From CAVTHW01 sp963734625 (GTDB lineage: Bacteria; Acidobacteriota; Terriglobia; Bryobacterales; Bryobacteraceae), in assembly GCA_963734625.1 (NCBI GenBank), contig CAVTHW010000016.1, forward strand, positions 124,001-188,000: a stretch of DNA of 64,000 nt, written 5' to 3'. The notes beneath the pieces are model-generated. The model had not been told where the DNA came from, searched no databases, and saw nothing but the letters and a program-made list of their open reading frames with translations. How positions within the stretch are numbered: the first letter of the stretch is position 1; each line of letters begins with the position of its first letter. Positions 24,984-35,895 of this stretch are shown piece after piece. The translations under genes and the position numbers were made by a program.

Positions 24984-26616
24984 ATGAAACAACACTCCCA
25001 TCTGCCAGGTCATGGCACCGCCGCCCTACTGGTGGCCATCAGTGCGCTTCTCGTGATGTCTGCAAATGCTCTCGCTCAACGTACCTACTACATCGCGGCT
25101 AGCGGCTCGAACTCGAGCAATGGAACGAGCCCGAGCACCGCTTGGCTACATGCGCCTGGGATGCCTAACTGCTCTGGCGTATGCGCCTCGGTGACTCCAA
25201 GGGCGGGCGACCGGTTCATCTTCAGAGGGGGAGACATTTGGCATTTCGGCAATCGTGCCTATCGCCATATACGGGGGGGACATGGGTATGGGAATGGCCG
25301 GGCACTAGCGGGAAAAGCGTCTACATCGGAGTTGACCAGACTTGGTATAACGTCTCGGTTGCGGACATCCTGGTGCCGCCCAATCCTGGACGGCGACAAT
25401 CCGCTCCAGCACATCCACCACTCTTGACCACTGCGATTACCAGTCAGGTACTAATAATGTATTCATGAACATAGGAGGCCCCTCGATGGTCTATATTACC
25501 ATCGACAACCTTGAGTTCAAGGGTATCTGCTCGGCGAATCTAAATGGTGCAGCAACTGATATCTATGTCTCGTATGGGTTCGCGGCTTTGAGCTTTCAGA
25601 ATCTCTATTTTCACGGCTGGACGCATGTTCAATTCAATTGTGGGGCAGGTCCGTGCTTCAATACCTTTATGTTCAGGGGCGGAGCCACAAGTCCTCCAGG
25701 GAGCACCTTTCGATATATCGTTGTGGATGGCTCGGATTCCGATCCGGGAGGCGCCGGGGTGCTTCTATGCCGATGGGTACGACGTGGCGTACTCAGTGTT
25801 TCGATATGCAGCACAGACAATTGTTCGGTTACCTCATATCTGGCACGACAATCTGATTGAGCACTGGTACGCACCTAGCGACGCCGCAGCCCACGGGAAC
25901 GTATGGGAGAGTGTTGGTGATTCTCCGGGCACAAATGCTTTCTACAATAACGTGATACGCCACGTCTCACCGGAAAGCCGACGCAAGTGTTAATCTGGCC
26001 CTTCCGCTGTTGGTACGACAAGCTACTTGTTCAACAATGTGGTGTACGACGTAAACGACAACGGCGGCAATTACTTCGATATCGGCCAAAATGCGAATTC
26101 CGGGAGACCAGGGCACGCTGGTCATCTTTAACAACACGTTCGAGCAGGAGTGTAGTGGCATGGTGCTTTCGTGCTATCGTTTATGCGCATCCTTTTACGG
26201 CAGCGAATAACCATTACATTTTGGACAACATCTCCATACTCTCTCCTTGTAGGATGGTACATTTGCGAGCGAGTGGCAATGAGCCATGCGACGGCTGCGT
26301 TTACAGGGCTACACGGCTTCGCGGCCTTGCCTATTCCCCGACGTTAGCGAGCGGGGCGACCGTGGCAAAGGAAGTAGTGGGCAATCTTTCTGTGACGCGC
26401 TTTTGTCTGCGGGCCTTTTCGACGCGGCCACGGCCTGCCGGAAGGCACCAGTTACGCCTGCACCTACAACGTGTCGAATCACACGGCCTTTTGCCCGGCG
26501 ACCACGGCCCCGCACGGCCCACGGGCGGTGCTTGGGATGTCGGGGCATTTCAGTACGCCGCGACAGAGGCCTCGCCTCCGAACGCTCCGACAGAACTCGG
26601 GGCCACGGTCCAGTGA
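24984..26616 (+). pseudogene. secreted right-handed parallel beta-helix protein (multiple frameshifts)
   Basis: A Sec signal peptide at 1-32 (positive start, hydrophobic core, Ala-Leu-Ala-Gln site) precedes Thr-Tyr-Tyr-Ile-Ala-Ala-Ser-Gly-Ser-Asn, the usual opening of secreted parallel beta-helix proteins. Later fragments in other frames (Phe-Asn-Asn-Val-Val-Tyr-Asp, Phe-Asn-Asn-Thr-Phe-Glu) are beta-helix rungs. The end Gly-Ala-Trp-Asp-Val-Gly-Ala-Phe-Gln-Tyr is the choice-of-anchor-Q-type terminus. At least six frame changes occur. Likely a surface or EPS-active protein such as a lyase. No PEP-CTERM tail is present. Confidence 0.65.
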
Positions 26617-26848
26617 ACGAGGCTAGGGCTGCTAGCGGTCTGCGTCGTTGGCAACGCACGTTAAGGGCTCCCTCCCGGTCGCGGTTTGGTGCTTCAATCC
26701 CAGCGAGATACCGCTGAACCACGATAAGGAGCGAGTGATCAATATTTGCGCCGCAGTACACTGGACAGACTTGGCGAAACATACAGCTCGAACAAGTCCC
26801 TACGATCTTTTGCTTTAGAGGAAGCAGCGAGTCGCTCAATTCGAAGTC

Positions 26849-28007
26849 ATGATGGACTCAGCACCACATGTCAAGGTTCTGATGACGCTGCCGGAACTTG
26901 AAGAGAGTCCGTCCGGCGTGGGAGTCATGGCCAGGCAATCGCGATTCCGAGATGGACTCGTACTTGACGTTTCTGCGGTCAAATCCAGGACCGTGCGCCC
27001 GCACGTGCTGGTGGTCTATCGCGGCGGCGAGACCGGAGGCCATTCTGGTCGGTCGGATGACCTCGGCCACATCAGTTGCCGGCTGGGCTATTTGCGGCTG
27101 AATTTGCCAGCCAAGATCCTGTGCTTTGTTCATGGGGCGCTGCGGGGGAACCCGTCGAAGGAAAACTGTGATCTCATTGTGAGCGCCGTTATGCAATCGC
27201 TCTCGGCCGGGGAAGCGGACGCTGCCTACATGAGTTTCCTCAGAGAGGATTCGGAGCTATGCAGGCTTGGCGGTGCAGAAGCCCGGCGCTGCTGAGCCGT
27301 GATTACGTCCACGTGACGCTGCAACATTATGCTGCGGCGCCCTGCCGGCCAGCGTTGATGGGTTCTACGGGGCCTGTCGCCCAAGGTCCGGAAGAATCAG
27401 GAAAATGGCAGGCGAAAGAGGCTTGTCAGCGATTTCTCGGGGAAGGTAACGGTTCGCTGTTTTCGAGAAGTAGCGGGAACTTGAAACCTGTCGCGGACGT
27501 GGAGCGAGTAGCGCAGGCAGGTCATACCAGCGCGGCCTGGGGGTGGGGTTCTTCGACTGCCCTCACACGAGAGAGCAGTTGCGGTTGAAGGCAGAAAAGG
27601 GCTGGCTCCGCGGCTACGTCCTGTATCTTGCCGAGCGCCCGTGCGCCTTCTGGATCGGGGACATTAACGGGAGCACATTCGGCAGCGACTACATTGGCTA
27701 TGATGCGGAATTCGCCAGCGAATCCCCTGGAATGTATCTGGTCATGAGAGTCATTGAAGGCTTCTGCGACGGTCACCGTGAGGGAGTGACCGAGGTTGAC
27801 TTTGGCACGGGACACGCCCAATACAAGCAGGTCCTGTCCAATCAGCAATGGTGCGAGACGTCCGTCTACATTTTTGCTCCCACTCTCAAGGGAATCAGCC
27901 TCAACTTGGTCCGGTCCGTCGTAGGGGGAATGGATCAAGCCATCAAGAACGTGCTGGCGCGCACGAATCTCCTGCAGAAGGTCAAAAAGGCCTGGCGTGA
28001 CCATTAA
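26849..28007 (+). pseudogene. GNAT/BioF2-like acyltransferase (several frameshifts)
   Basis: The clean C-terminal part, 27543-28007, encodes 154 residues with Trp-Leu-Arg-Gly-Tyr-Val-Leu-Tyr-Leu, Phe-Trp-Ile-Gly-Asp and a terminal Val-Asp-Phe-Gly-Thr-Gly. This matches Acetyltransf_6/CelD-type proteins. Upstream frames from 26849 give an N-terminal domain with Leu-Ser-Pro-Lys-Val-Arg-Lys-Asn, reached through three or more shifts (about 27270, 27380, 27530). The whole reads as one about 385-residue gene of the FemAB-like GNAT group. Confidence 0.65.
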
Positions 28008-28045
28008 GGCCCGAAGACGGCGAATGCACGCCGGGTCTGAACGCC

Positions 28046-29407
28046 ATGGAACCTGCAAACCTTCGATTTGGAGGCGGCGCGACTGAAACGCTGCTGAATC
28101 CGCTGGTGGCGGTGTGGCTGCTGATTGCCATCGTGCTGATCCTGACCCTTCCGCGCAAGAAGGTGATTGTGCCTTTTCTTTTGGCTTTTTTCACGATCCC
28201 AGTCGGACAGGTAGTGCTGGTGGGAGGCCTGCACTTTACGGCGCTGCGCATCCTGATTTTGGCCGGATTGGCTCGAAGGCTCACTGTCGGAGGGTCTTCA
28301 TCGGGAGGCAAGTTTGCGGGGGGATTCAACGCCGTAGACCGGGTGGTGGTGCTCTGGACGGTGTCGGCGCTGACCGTCTTTTCTCTCCAGTGGATGGAGA
28401 TGGCGGCACTGATCAAGAACCTGGGGGATTTCGTGGACACCTTGGGCGGCTACCTGGTGGTGAGGTTTCTAATTCCCGACGGCGAGGCAATCCGGCGCAC
28501 GATCAAGGTGTTGGCCGTGATTTGTGCAATCCAGGGCGTCTGCATGATCAACGAGCAGATCACTCACATGAATGTATTCGGTTTACTCGGAGGGATTCCG
28601 ATCGGGGTGACGGTAAGAGACGGGAACATACGTTCGCGGGAGCGATGGGCTGTCTCTACGCCGGCGTGTTCGCCGGCGTCTTGATTCCCTTGTTTCTCTG
28701 GCTGTGGACAGAAGGAAAGTCCCGGATGGCAGCGTTCGCAGGACTTGCCGGGGCCACGGCCATGGTGATCACGTCGTACTCGAGCACGTCGTTGTTGGCC
28801 TATGGCGGGAGCCTCGTGGGGCTTGCCTTCTGGCCTCTGCGCAAGCAGATGCGCCTCGTTCGCTGGGGATTCGCGCTGACCCTGGTGGCGCTGCACATGG
28901 TGATGAAGGCTCCGGTTTGGGCCCTGATCGCCCGCGTGGACCTGACCGGATCTTCTTCGGGCTGGCACCGCTATTATCTGGTGGACAACTGCATCCGGCA
29001 TTTCAGCGACTGGTGGCTACTCGGATATAAGTATTACAACGACTGGGGATGGGGCATGTGGGATCTCTGCAACCAGTTTGTTGCCGTTGCGTTGACGGGA
29101 GGTCTGGTGACCCTGGTTTTCTATGTCGCGATTTTCAGCCGGAGCTTTGGTGCGATCGGGACGGCAAGGAAGCAGGTGAGACGGGGACCGCGGGCAGGAA
29201 TGGTTTCTCTGGTGCCTGGGTTCAGCCCTGTTTGCCAATGTGGTGGCGCTTTCGGCATTAACTATATGGCTCAGATGGTGATGGGCTTGTTTTCCCTTGC
29301 TGGCCTGCATTTCCGTGGCGACCTTCGAGGCAAGGCAGGCGACGGTTCCGAAGCGTGGAGGCGCCGAGTCAGGAGCAGTTCGCATCCGCTCCCGGCGCGG
29401 CGGGTAG
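28046..29407 (+). CDS. O-antigen ligase/polymerase-like membrane protein (frameshifted)
   Basis: An integral membrane protein of about 450 residues. Roughly ten hydrophobic segments run from residue 20 on. A large periplasmic-type loop rich in Trp and Tyr (Ser-Gly-Trp-His-Arg-Tyr-Tyr-Leu, then Leu-Leu-Gly-Tyr-Lys-Tyr-Tyr) resembles the Wzy/WaaL loop. Frame changes occur near 28620, 29185, 29260 and 29300; the reconstructed stop is TAG at 29405. The 837-codon open frame over this gene and the next is an artefact. It likely polymerises EPS repeat units or ligates glycan at the periplasmic face. Confidence 0.75.
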
Positions 29408-29475
29408 TATGTCATGGCTGGAGGCCTGACCCCCTGAAGAAGAAACGGGCCAGAAGCAGACCTCAAGGAGAAACA

Positions 29476-30627
29476 ATGAGCGACAGAAACGAGCGCGTCC
29501 GGGTGGTGTACAGCTTCCCGCTCCGGCTGGGCGCGGATAGGATCTGCTACACGGCCTGGCAGCAGGTGAACGGCCTGGCGGCGGCGGGAGCGGACCTGCT
29601 CGTTTTCCCCGCTTCTCTTGGCCGGCCGGTGCCCCGGGGGTGCAAGTTTCCCCGACGCTGGCCAGAGGGAAACTGCGCCTCCCGTACAGGATCGTCGGCA
29701 CGATGCGGGCAGTGTGCGTTGCACGATCATATCGTGGCCCGCCGAATCGAGAAATTGGCGGGACAGATTGACATCATCCATACCTGGCCACTGGGAGCGC
29801 TCGAAACGCTCAAGACGGCCGCGAGGCTGGGGATCCCCACCGTACTGGAAAGGTGCAACGCTCATACCGGCTTTGCCATGGAGGTGGTGCAGAAGGAGTG
29901 CGACCGCCTGGGGGTCGCGCTGCCGCCGGATCACGAGCACGCCTACAACGCGGAGAAGCTGCGCAAAGAGGAGGAGGAATACAGGCTGGCCACGCGCCTC
30001 TTGTGTCCTTCGGATTTCGTAGTGAAGACCTACCTCGACAAAGGATATGCCCGGGAGCAGTTGGCGCGGCACATCTACGGATATGACGAGACGGTGTACT
30101 ACCCCGGCAGCGAGCCGCGGGACCCCAAGCGCGGGCTGAGCATGCTGTTTGTGGGGGTGTGCGCGGTGCGGAAGGGCGTGCACTACGCCCTGGAGGCATG
30201 GCTCAGGTCTCCGGCTTCGAAGGACGGGACTTTTCTGATCGCCGGGGAGTTCCTGCCGGCCTACCGGGAGAAGCTCGCGCCCATGCTCGCGCATCCGAGC
30301 GTGAAGGTGCTGGGCCACCGAAACGACGTGCCGGAGCTGATGCGGAAGAGCGACATTCTGGTTCTTCCTAGCATCGAGGAAGGAAGCGCTCTCGTGACTT
30401 CAGACGCCAGGGCCAGCGGATGCGTCCTGCTGGTCTCGGAAGCCGCAGGCGCGATTTGCCAGCACATGGAAAACGCACTCATGCATCGCGTGGGAGACGT
30501 CGAAGCGCTGACCCAACATATCACGATGCTGCATGAAGATCGCGCCCTGCTGGAGAGGCTGCGCGCTGCGTCCCTGAGAACCGTCCCAGAGATCACCTGG
30601 ACCGCGGCCGGGAGTAAAGCTCCTTGA
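29476..30627 (+). CDS. GT-B family 4 glycosyltransferase
   Basis: About 380 residues from an ATG with AAGGAG 6 bp upstream. GT-B motifs: an N-terminal Gly/Ala-rich acceptor domain, Leu-Phe-Val-Gly-Val-Cys-Ala-Val-Arg-Lys-Gly near 220, and Pro-Ser-Ile-Glu-Glu-Gly-Ser-Ala-Leu-Val near 300, whose Glu-rich EX7E-like motif holds the donor. Between 29630 and 29740 the frame shifts and returns. Near 30613 it shifts again, so the true C-terminus (Leu-Leu-Asp-Val-Tyr-Arg) lies past the stop at 30627. Confidence 0.82.
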   Translation: MSDRNERVRVVYSFPLRLGADRICYTAWQQVNGLAAAGADLLVFPASLGRPVPRGCKFPRRWPEGNCASRTGSSARCGQCALHDHIVARRIEKLAGQIDIIHTWPLGALETLKTAARLGIPTVLERCNAHTGFAMEVVQKECDRLGVALPPDHEHAYNAEKLRKEEEEYRLATRLLCPSDFVVKTYLDKGYAREQLARHIYGYDETVYYPGSEPRDPKRGLSMLFVGVCAVRKGVHYALEAWLRSPASKDGTFLIAGEFLPAYREKLAPMLAHPSVKVLGHRNDVPELMRKSDILVLPSIEEGSALVTSDARASGCVLLVSEAAGAICQHMENALMHRVGDVEALTQHITMLHEDRALLERLRAASLRTVPEITWTAAGSKAP

Positions 30628-30791
30628 CGTATACCGGGAAACGATTGCGGCCCACAGGGCAGGAGCGCCGCGGAGACCGGCCGGGCTCGAGAGGCCGTCT
30701 GCGTCAAATCATAAGCCTGTCTTCACCTTCCCTAATGGCTCGACCGGTTCCAGGTGGATCAAAGCAGACAAATCGGCAGCAAGCGGGTTTC

Positions 30792-31798
30792 ATGAATCCC
30801 AAGGTATCCGTCATTATCCCGACCTATAACCGGGCAGCCAAGGTCCGGAACGCCATCGAAAGCGTCCTGGCGCAGACATTCTCCGACCTCGAAGTCATCG
30901 TGGTGGATGACGGATCGTCGGATGACACGGGAAAGATCCTTGAGGGAGATTTTTGGCGATCGGATCCGCTACTACTCCCAGGCCAATCAGGGCGTCAGCG
31001 TGGCACGGAACAAGGGAGTGGAGGAAGCTCGGGGCGAGTGGATCGCTTTCCTGGACTCCGACGATCTCTGGGAAAAGGAAAAGCTCGAGTGGCAGTTCAA
31101 GGCCCTGGAGCGATTTGGTCCCCAGTGCGGCGGGTGTTATACAGACGCGCGGTTTTTCAACCATCCGGAAACACGGACCCTATTCCAGATGGCGGAAGAG
31201 AGCTATCGGCATGAAGGAACGATGGGCGTCAACACGGACGTGCTGAGGCTGCTGGTGAGACCAGGGGGCGCAGGTATGGTCGTCTGCCTCTCCTCTCTCC
31301 TGGCTCGCGCCGATGTGGTAAGAAGAACGGGAGGATTCGATCCCAAACTGCTGTATAGCCAAGACAGCGAATTCATGTTCCGGCTGGCTATGCTCACGGG
31401 CTTCTGTTACGTCAACCGTCCGCTCGTCTGGTTCGATCGATCGCCCGCGGAACTTCGCCATGTGGGAGTGAGCTCAGATTGGAACAAGATGGAATTCTTT
31501 CTTCAGGATAGCCAGCTCCGACTTGAGGGACTTCTTGCGTCTTGAGCGAAGGCCTGCCGGGAAAGTCCGCAAGCTAATTCGAGAGCAGCTTGGCTCGGTC
31601 CACAGCGGGTGGGCCAATTGGTATCTGGAGACCGGACAGTACGGAAAGGCGCGCGAAGCCGTCTCGAGAGCAGCGCGATTGGACCTGACGTTCAACGTCG
31701 CGGTGAAATGGCTGCTGACGTGGATGAGTCCCCGACTGGCGCTCCGAACTGTGCGGCACCACCAGGAAAGCAGGAAGGATTCGTCTCCTTTCATATGA
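30792..31798 (+). CDS. family 2 glycosyltransferase (two frameshifts)
   Basis: About 335 residues after joining frames at about 30945 and 31540. Features: Val-Ser-Val-Ile-Ile-Pro-Thr-Tyr-Asn, Val-Val-Asp-Asp-Gly-Ser-Ser-Asp-Asp-Thr, Asn-Gln-Gly-Val-Ser-Val-Ala-Arg-Asn, and the metal-binding Asp-Ser-Asp-Asp. The C-terminal about 90 residues form Ala-rich helices resembling a TPR-like tail (Trp-Tyr-Leu-Glu-Thr-Gly-Gln-Tyr), common in this subgroup. Starts at ATG 30792. Confidence 0.82.
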
Positions 31799-32011
31799 GA
31801 ATCTCAGTTATGGGCGCAACGTACCCGTCTATGGGCTGTCCCGCGCCGTGGATTCGGCTAGGGAATCGTGTTGAGACCGGAAAGCACGCCGGGCTCACCC
31901 TCCGCGAGGTCTCGGAAATTGGAGGCCCGAGATGGATCTAATGCGAAGCTACGACCGCGCCAAGGTGGTGATCTGCGGCCTCTTGCTAAGTGACCGCCTC
32001 AGGGCCAGACT

Positions 32012-33446
32012 ATGCGCGGCGGCGCCTGGCTGGGAGCGGGAAGCGTGGCTGAGCAGGCTGCCCGGTTTGCCCGTAACATCCTGCTGGCGCGACTTCTGGC
32101 ACCCGAGGCCTTTGGGACAATGGCTATTGTCCTGTCCTCCGCATCGCTTGTTGACACTCTCACCGATGTGGGACACAAGGCGGCAATCATTCAAAATCCG
32201 CGGGGAGGGAAGGAGGCCTACCTAAACGCATCTTGGTGGCTGGGAATGGGGCGAGCGATCTTTTCGTACTCTGTCATCTTCGCAGTGGCTCCCTGGATCT
32301 CCAGCTTCTACGGGCGCGCAGAACTGTCCGGTTTGCTTCGAGTGGCACTATTGGGCATTCTACTCAACGGTGCAATCAGTCCTCGTTCCATTCTCGCGCA
32401 GAAGGAGTTGAAGTTCGCACGCTGGGCAGCAATTACAAATGGAGGCGGCATCTGTGGCGTGATTCTGACGGTGGTTCTTAGTTTCTATATTCGTGATGTG
32501 TGGGCTCTGGCAATCGGCTATTGCGGCGAGCACGCTTTCCGTTGTCTTCTGTCATATGCCCTGTGCCCAGGGCTGCCGTCACTCCGGTGGGACTGGCATG
32601 CTGCCCGAGAGCTATTGAAGTTCTCGCGAGGAATATTCGGTTTGGGGTTTCTGAACCTTATCATCGCACGCGCGGACATCTTCGTCTTAGCCAGGCTGTA
32701 CTCTTCGATGGCCCTGGGCCTATATACCATGGCGATATCCCTGGTCGCGACTCCCTCGGTGTTCCTTACAGGCGTGCTGGCTCAGGCCCTTATCCCAGCG
32801 CTATCCAGCGTTCAGGAGGATATGGAACGCCTCAACCGTATCCTTGTGGAGGTGACCTCGTGGCTTGCCTTGCTAGGGTTGCCAGCCGCCGTTTCCATAT
32901 GCTTGTGTGCGCCATACCTTCTCACTGTCGCCTACGGGCCTCGGTATGTTGCCGCCGTGGGACCGTTGTCCGTCGCATGCGCCGTAGTGCTTCTGACCGT
33001 GCTGCATGCCGTAATAACGTGCGTCTTATTCGCTAAAGGCCGTCCGGGACTGCATCGCTACGCGGTTGCCGCCACTGCCGCCACAATGCTCGTCGCGATC
33101 TACCCAGCCAGCAAGTTCCTGGGGCCCGTCGGAGGACAGGTCGCAGCGCTGCTTGCGATTGCCGTTGGATATATCTTTCAACTTATGCGCATGCCCGCGG
33201 TCACCGGCCTCAAGCTGCTTCGATATGGAGGCGCATTTGTGCGACCAGCGCTGGCATCCGCCGGCATGCTGGTTGTCGTCCTGGGCAGCCGCCGGCTTGG
33301 CTTGGCTGATCAGGCCGGCGGTATATATAGCGCTTTGCCTCGGAAGCTGCGTCGTCGCTTACGCCCTGTGCTCGTGGGCTCTTCTGCGTGGTCTAAGGAG
33401 ACGCGATGGGTTGTTCGCGTGCAACGCCGCTGACGCGCTGAATTGA
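32012..33446 (+). CDS. Wzx-type oligosaccharide flippase
   Basis: About 475 residues with 12-14 predicted membrane helices. It opens Arg-Gly-Gly-Ala-Trp-Leu-Gly-Ala-Gly-Ser and Leu-Leu-Ala-Arg-Leu-Leu-Ala-Pro-Glu-Ala-Phe-Gly, the hallmark of the polysaccharide flippase family. It would move the lipid-linked repeat unit across the inner membrane. A frameshift near 33320 swaps a basic tail for the more plausible hydrophobic last helix, ending at 33446. The N-terminus may begin slightly upstream (Ser-Asp-Arg-Leu-Arg-Ala-Arg in another frame at about 31985). Confidence 0.85.
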
Positions 33447-33503
33447 CCAAGCGGTTTCGTCATCCCGCCCCCAGCTAGGCCGCGCCGGGCATTTAAGAGG
33501 ATC

Positions 33504-34543
33504 GTGACGTTCGAAGTCGTTAATCCGCTACTTGAACCGGGTTGGAACGAGTGGATACTCCGGCACCGGATGCCGGCATTTTTCACACTGCCGGGTGGGC
33601 TCGCGTGCTGGCCGGGTGCTATGGGTATGTTCCCCGGTACGGTGTCCTCAAGGAGGCAGACCGGGTCGTAGCGCTGCTCCCGATGATGGAGGTAGACAGC
33701 CTGTTGACCGGCCGCCGGGGGGTGAGTCTTCCGTTTTCCGACGAGTGCCAGCCGCTGTTGGGCGAAGGCGTGATGCTGGAGTCGATCGTCGAGCCGGCGC
33801 GGGCGCTCGGCCGGCAGCGGGGTTGGGACTACCTGGAACTTCGCGGCGGGAGCGGCCCTCCGACCGGCGCCGTACGGAGCGAGGAGTTCAAGATGCATTA
33901 CCTCGCACTCGAAGGGAGTGAGGAGATCCAGTTCCAGAAGCTCCAGGGCTGTCAACGGCGCAACATTCATAAAGCGCTCAAGGAGGGCGTTGAGATTCAC
34001 CGGCTCCAGACCCGGGCATCCGTCGACGACTACTATGCTCTCCATTGCGTGACGCGCAGGCGCCAGGGGTTGCCGCCGCAGCCGCGCCGCTTCTTCCATG
34101 CTATCCACGAGCATGTGATCGAAGCTGGGAGCGGGTTTGTGCTACTGGCTCGCCACAAGGGGCAGCTCATCGCCGGGGCGGTCTATCTTTTCCATGGGTC
34201 CAGGGCACTCTACAAGTTCGGGGCCTCTGACAGGTCTTTTCAACATCTGCGCGCCAACAGCCTTCTGATGTGGGAGGCGATCCGCTATTTCCGCGTTGCG
34301 GGAATGCGGCAATTCTCATTCGGCCGGACTGATCCGGCCAATGCCGGCCTACTTCAATTCAAGCGGGGATGGGGGGCCGAAGAGGTTCCCCTGTGTTACT
34401 ATCGAATCGGCCTGAGAAAAGAGGTGCGGTTGAAGCAGACAATCCGCGCCGAGGGGGCCGGCGCCGCTTCCAGGATAATGCAGCAGTTGCCAGTGCCGGT
34501 ATTGCGCCTGCTGGGCAGTCTCGCCTATCGGCATATGGGTTAG
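33504..34543 (+). CDS. FemAB-like protein of the XrtA/PEP-CTERM type (frameshift near start)
   Basis: About 345 residues. The GTG at 33504 with AAGAGG upstream reads Thr-Phe-Glu-Val-Val-Asn. A shift near 33566 links it to Ile-Phe-His-Thr-Ala-Gly-Trp-Ala. The C-terminus Phe-Ser-Phe-Gly-Arg-Thr-Asp-Pro-Ala-Asn followed by Phe-Lys-Arg-Gly-Trp-Gly-Ala-Glu is the signature of FemAB proteins tied to exosortase loci. Proposed role: acyl or aminoacyl transfer to the nascent EPS. It follows the flippase. Confidence 0.82.
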
Positions 34544-34578
34544 GCTGAACGTTCGGTCTTAGTGTGCCAACTTTGTCT

Positions 34579-35602
34579 ATGATCCCCGACGCCTACTACA
34601 GCCTCAGGCCGCTCATTCCGCGCCGGATGCAACTCATGTTGCGCCGTTGGCGCGTGCGTCACCAACGTCAGCAGAATGGTTACTGCTGGCCGCTGTGGGA
34701 GGCCGCGGGGGCGGCTCCTCCCAACTGGCCAGGCTGGCCGGCGGGCAAGCGGTTTGCCCTGGTCCTGACACACGACGTCGAGAGCAACTTAGGGGTGTCG
34801 CGCTGTGAACAGCTAGCGGACATCGAGGAAGAGCGAGGGTTCCACTCCACCTTCGGATTTGTGCCGTTTCGTTATGAGACGCCAGACCGGCTTCGTCGCA
34901 GCACTGGTGGATCGCGGCTGCGAGATCACGGTCCACGATTACAATCACGACGGGAAGCTGTTTCGCAACCGGCGCATTTTCGAGGAACGCCGCGGTCCGG
35001 TTAATGAAGTTCTTAAACGTTGGAAGACGCGCGGCTTCGCCTCCGCCGCCACGTTGCACAATCTGGCTTGGATTGGTGAACTGGACATCGACTACGATAC
35101 TTCCACGTTCGACGTTGACCCCTTCGAACCACAGTCCTGCGGTGTGGGCCGCATCTTCCCGTTTTGGGTTCAACCGCCCAATGGCGATGGCCGCGGCTTC
35201 GTGGAGCTGCCCTACACGCTACCGCAAGATTTCACCCTGTTCATCTTGATGCGTGAGCTGAGCAACGACATCTGGCGCACAAAGCTGGATTGGATTGCCG
35301 AGAAGGGAGGGATGGCGTTGATTAAGACCCATCCCGACTACATGGCCTTCGGCAAAGAGGACGGGCGCAACGATCACTACCCGGTCGAATTCTATGCCGG
35401 CCTTCTCGATTACGTCCGCGAGCGCTATGGCAATGAGGTGTGGCTCGCATCTCCGGCCGAGATGGCCCGTTACTGGATGGGGCTGCGGCCCACTGGGGCG
35501 GGAGGCGCAATAGCAGACCATGGGAGCCTTTGTGGCGGCTGTCGGATGGCACGGTCGGCGGGCTGGCTGAGGCACTACAGACCGCCTGAACTGGGACATT
35601 AG
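34579..35602 (+). CDS. polysaccharide deacetylase-like protein (frameshifted)
   Basis: About 340 residues. Leu-Val-Leu-Thr-His-Asp-Val-Glu-Ser at about 65-73 replaces the classical Thr-Phe-Asp-Asp and supplies the catalytic Asp; Glu-Ile-Thr-Val-His-Asp-Tyr-Asn-His-Asp gives the metal histidines. A shift near 34870 joins the halves. The THDVE variant is typical of uncharacterised deacetylases in EPS loci. Start ATG 34579 is preferred; GTG 34564 is possible. Confidence 0.75.
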
Positions 35603-35872
35603 GTGAAAGCTCTCCAGTGTATCCGGCAAAGAACCGGGACGAACTCGGAGATCTGGCCGGACGCTCTTCCCAGTTGTGCCATTATGACTCACGATGTGGA
35701 GACATCTTCGGCGCGGAGCGAGATGAGACTGGTGTGCGAGGGCGGCACGTGGCGGGCCGAGGGTTCGGGGACCGAGCGCGCACGGGTCGTACACCACTCA
35801 TGCATGCCGCGTCGAGACTCATCTCGCTGCCAAGGCGCCGGCACGAGAGTGGTCCACGATCATACGGCGTGA
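35603..35872 (+). pseudogene. 5' fragment of a second THDVE-type deacetylase
   Basis: The frame starts at a GTG directly after the previous stop and encodes Trp-Pro-Asp-Ala-Leu-Pro-Ser, then Met-Thr-His-Asp-Val-Glu-Thr, which parallels the neighbouring deacetylase. After about 45 residues the sequence loses any resemblance and soon stops. Most of the domain is missing, so this is a remnant of a tandem duplicate or of a deleted neighbour. Confidence 0.55.
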
Positions 35873-35895
35873 AATAGCGGCTGCATTTCGACTTT

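Noticed and set aside
28114..30627. 837-codon open frame suggesting an O-antigen ligase fused to a glycosyltransferase
   Set aside because: The first part reads out of frame over the ligase N-terminus, and the middle lacks similarity. The glycosyltransferase has its own ATG and ribosome site at 29476.
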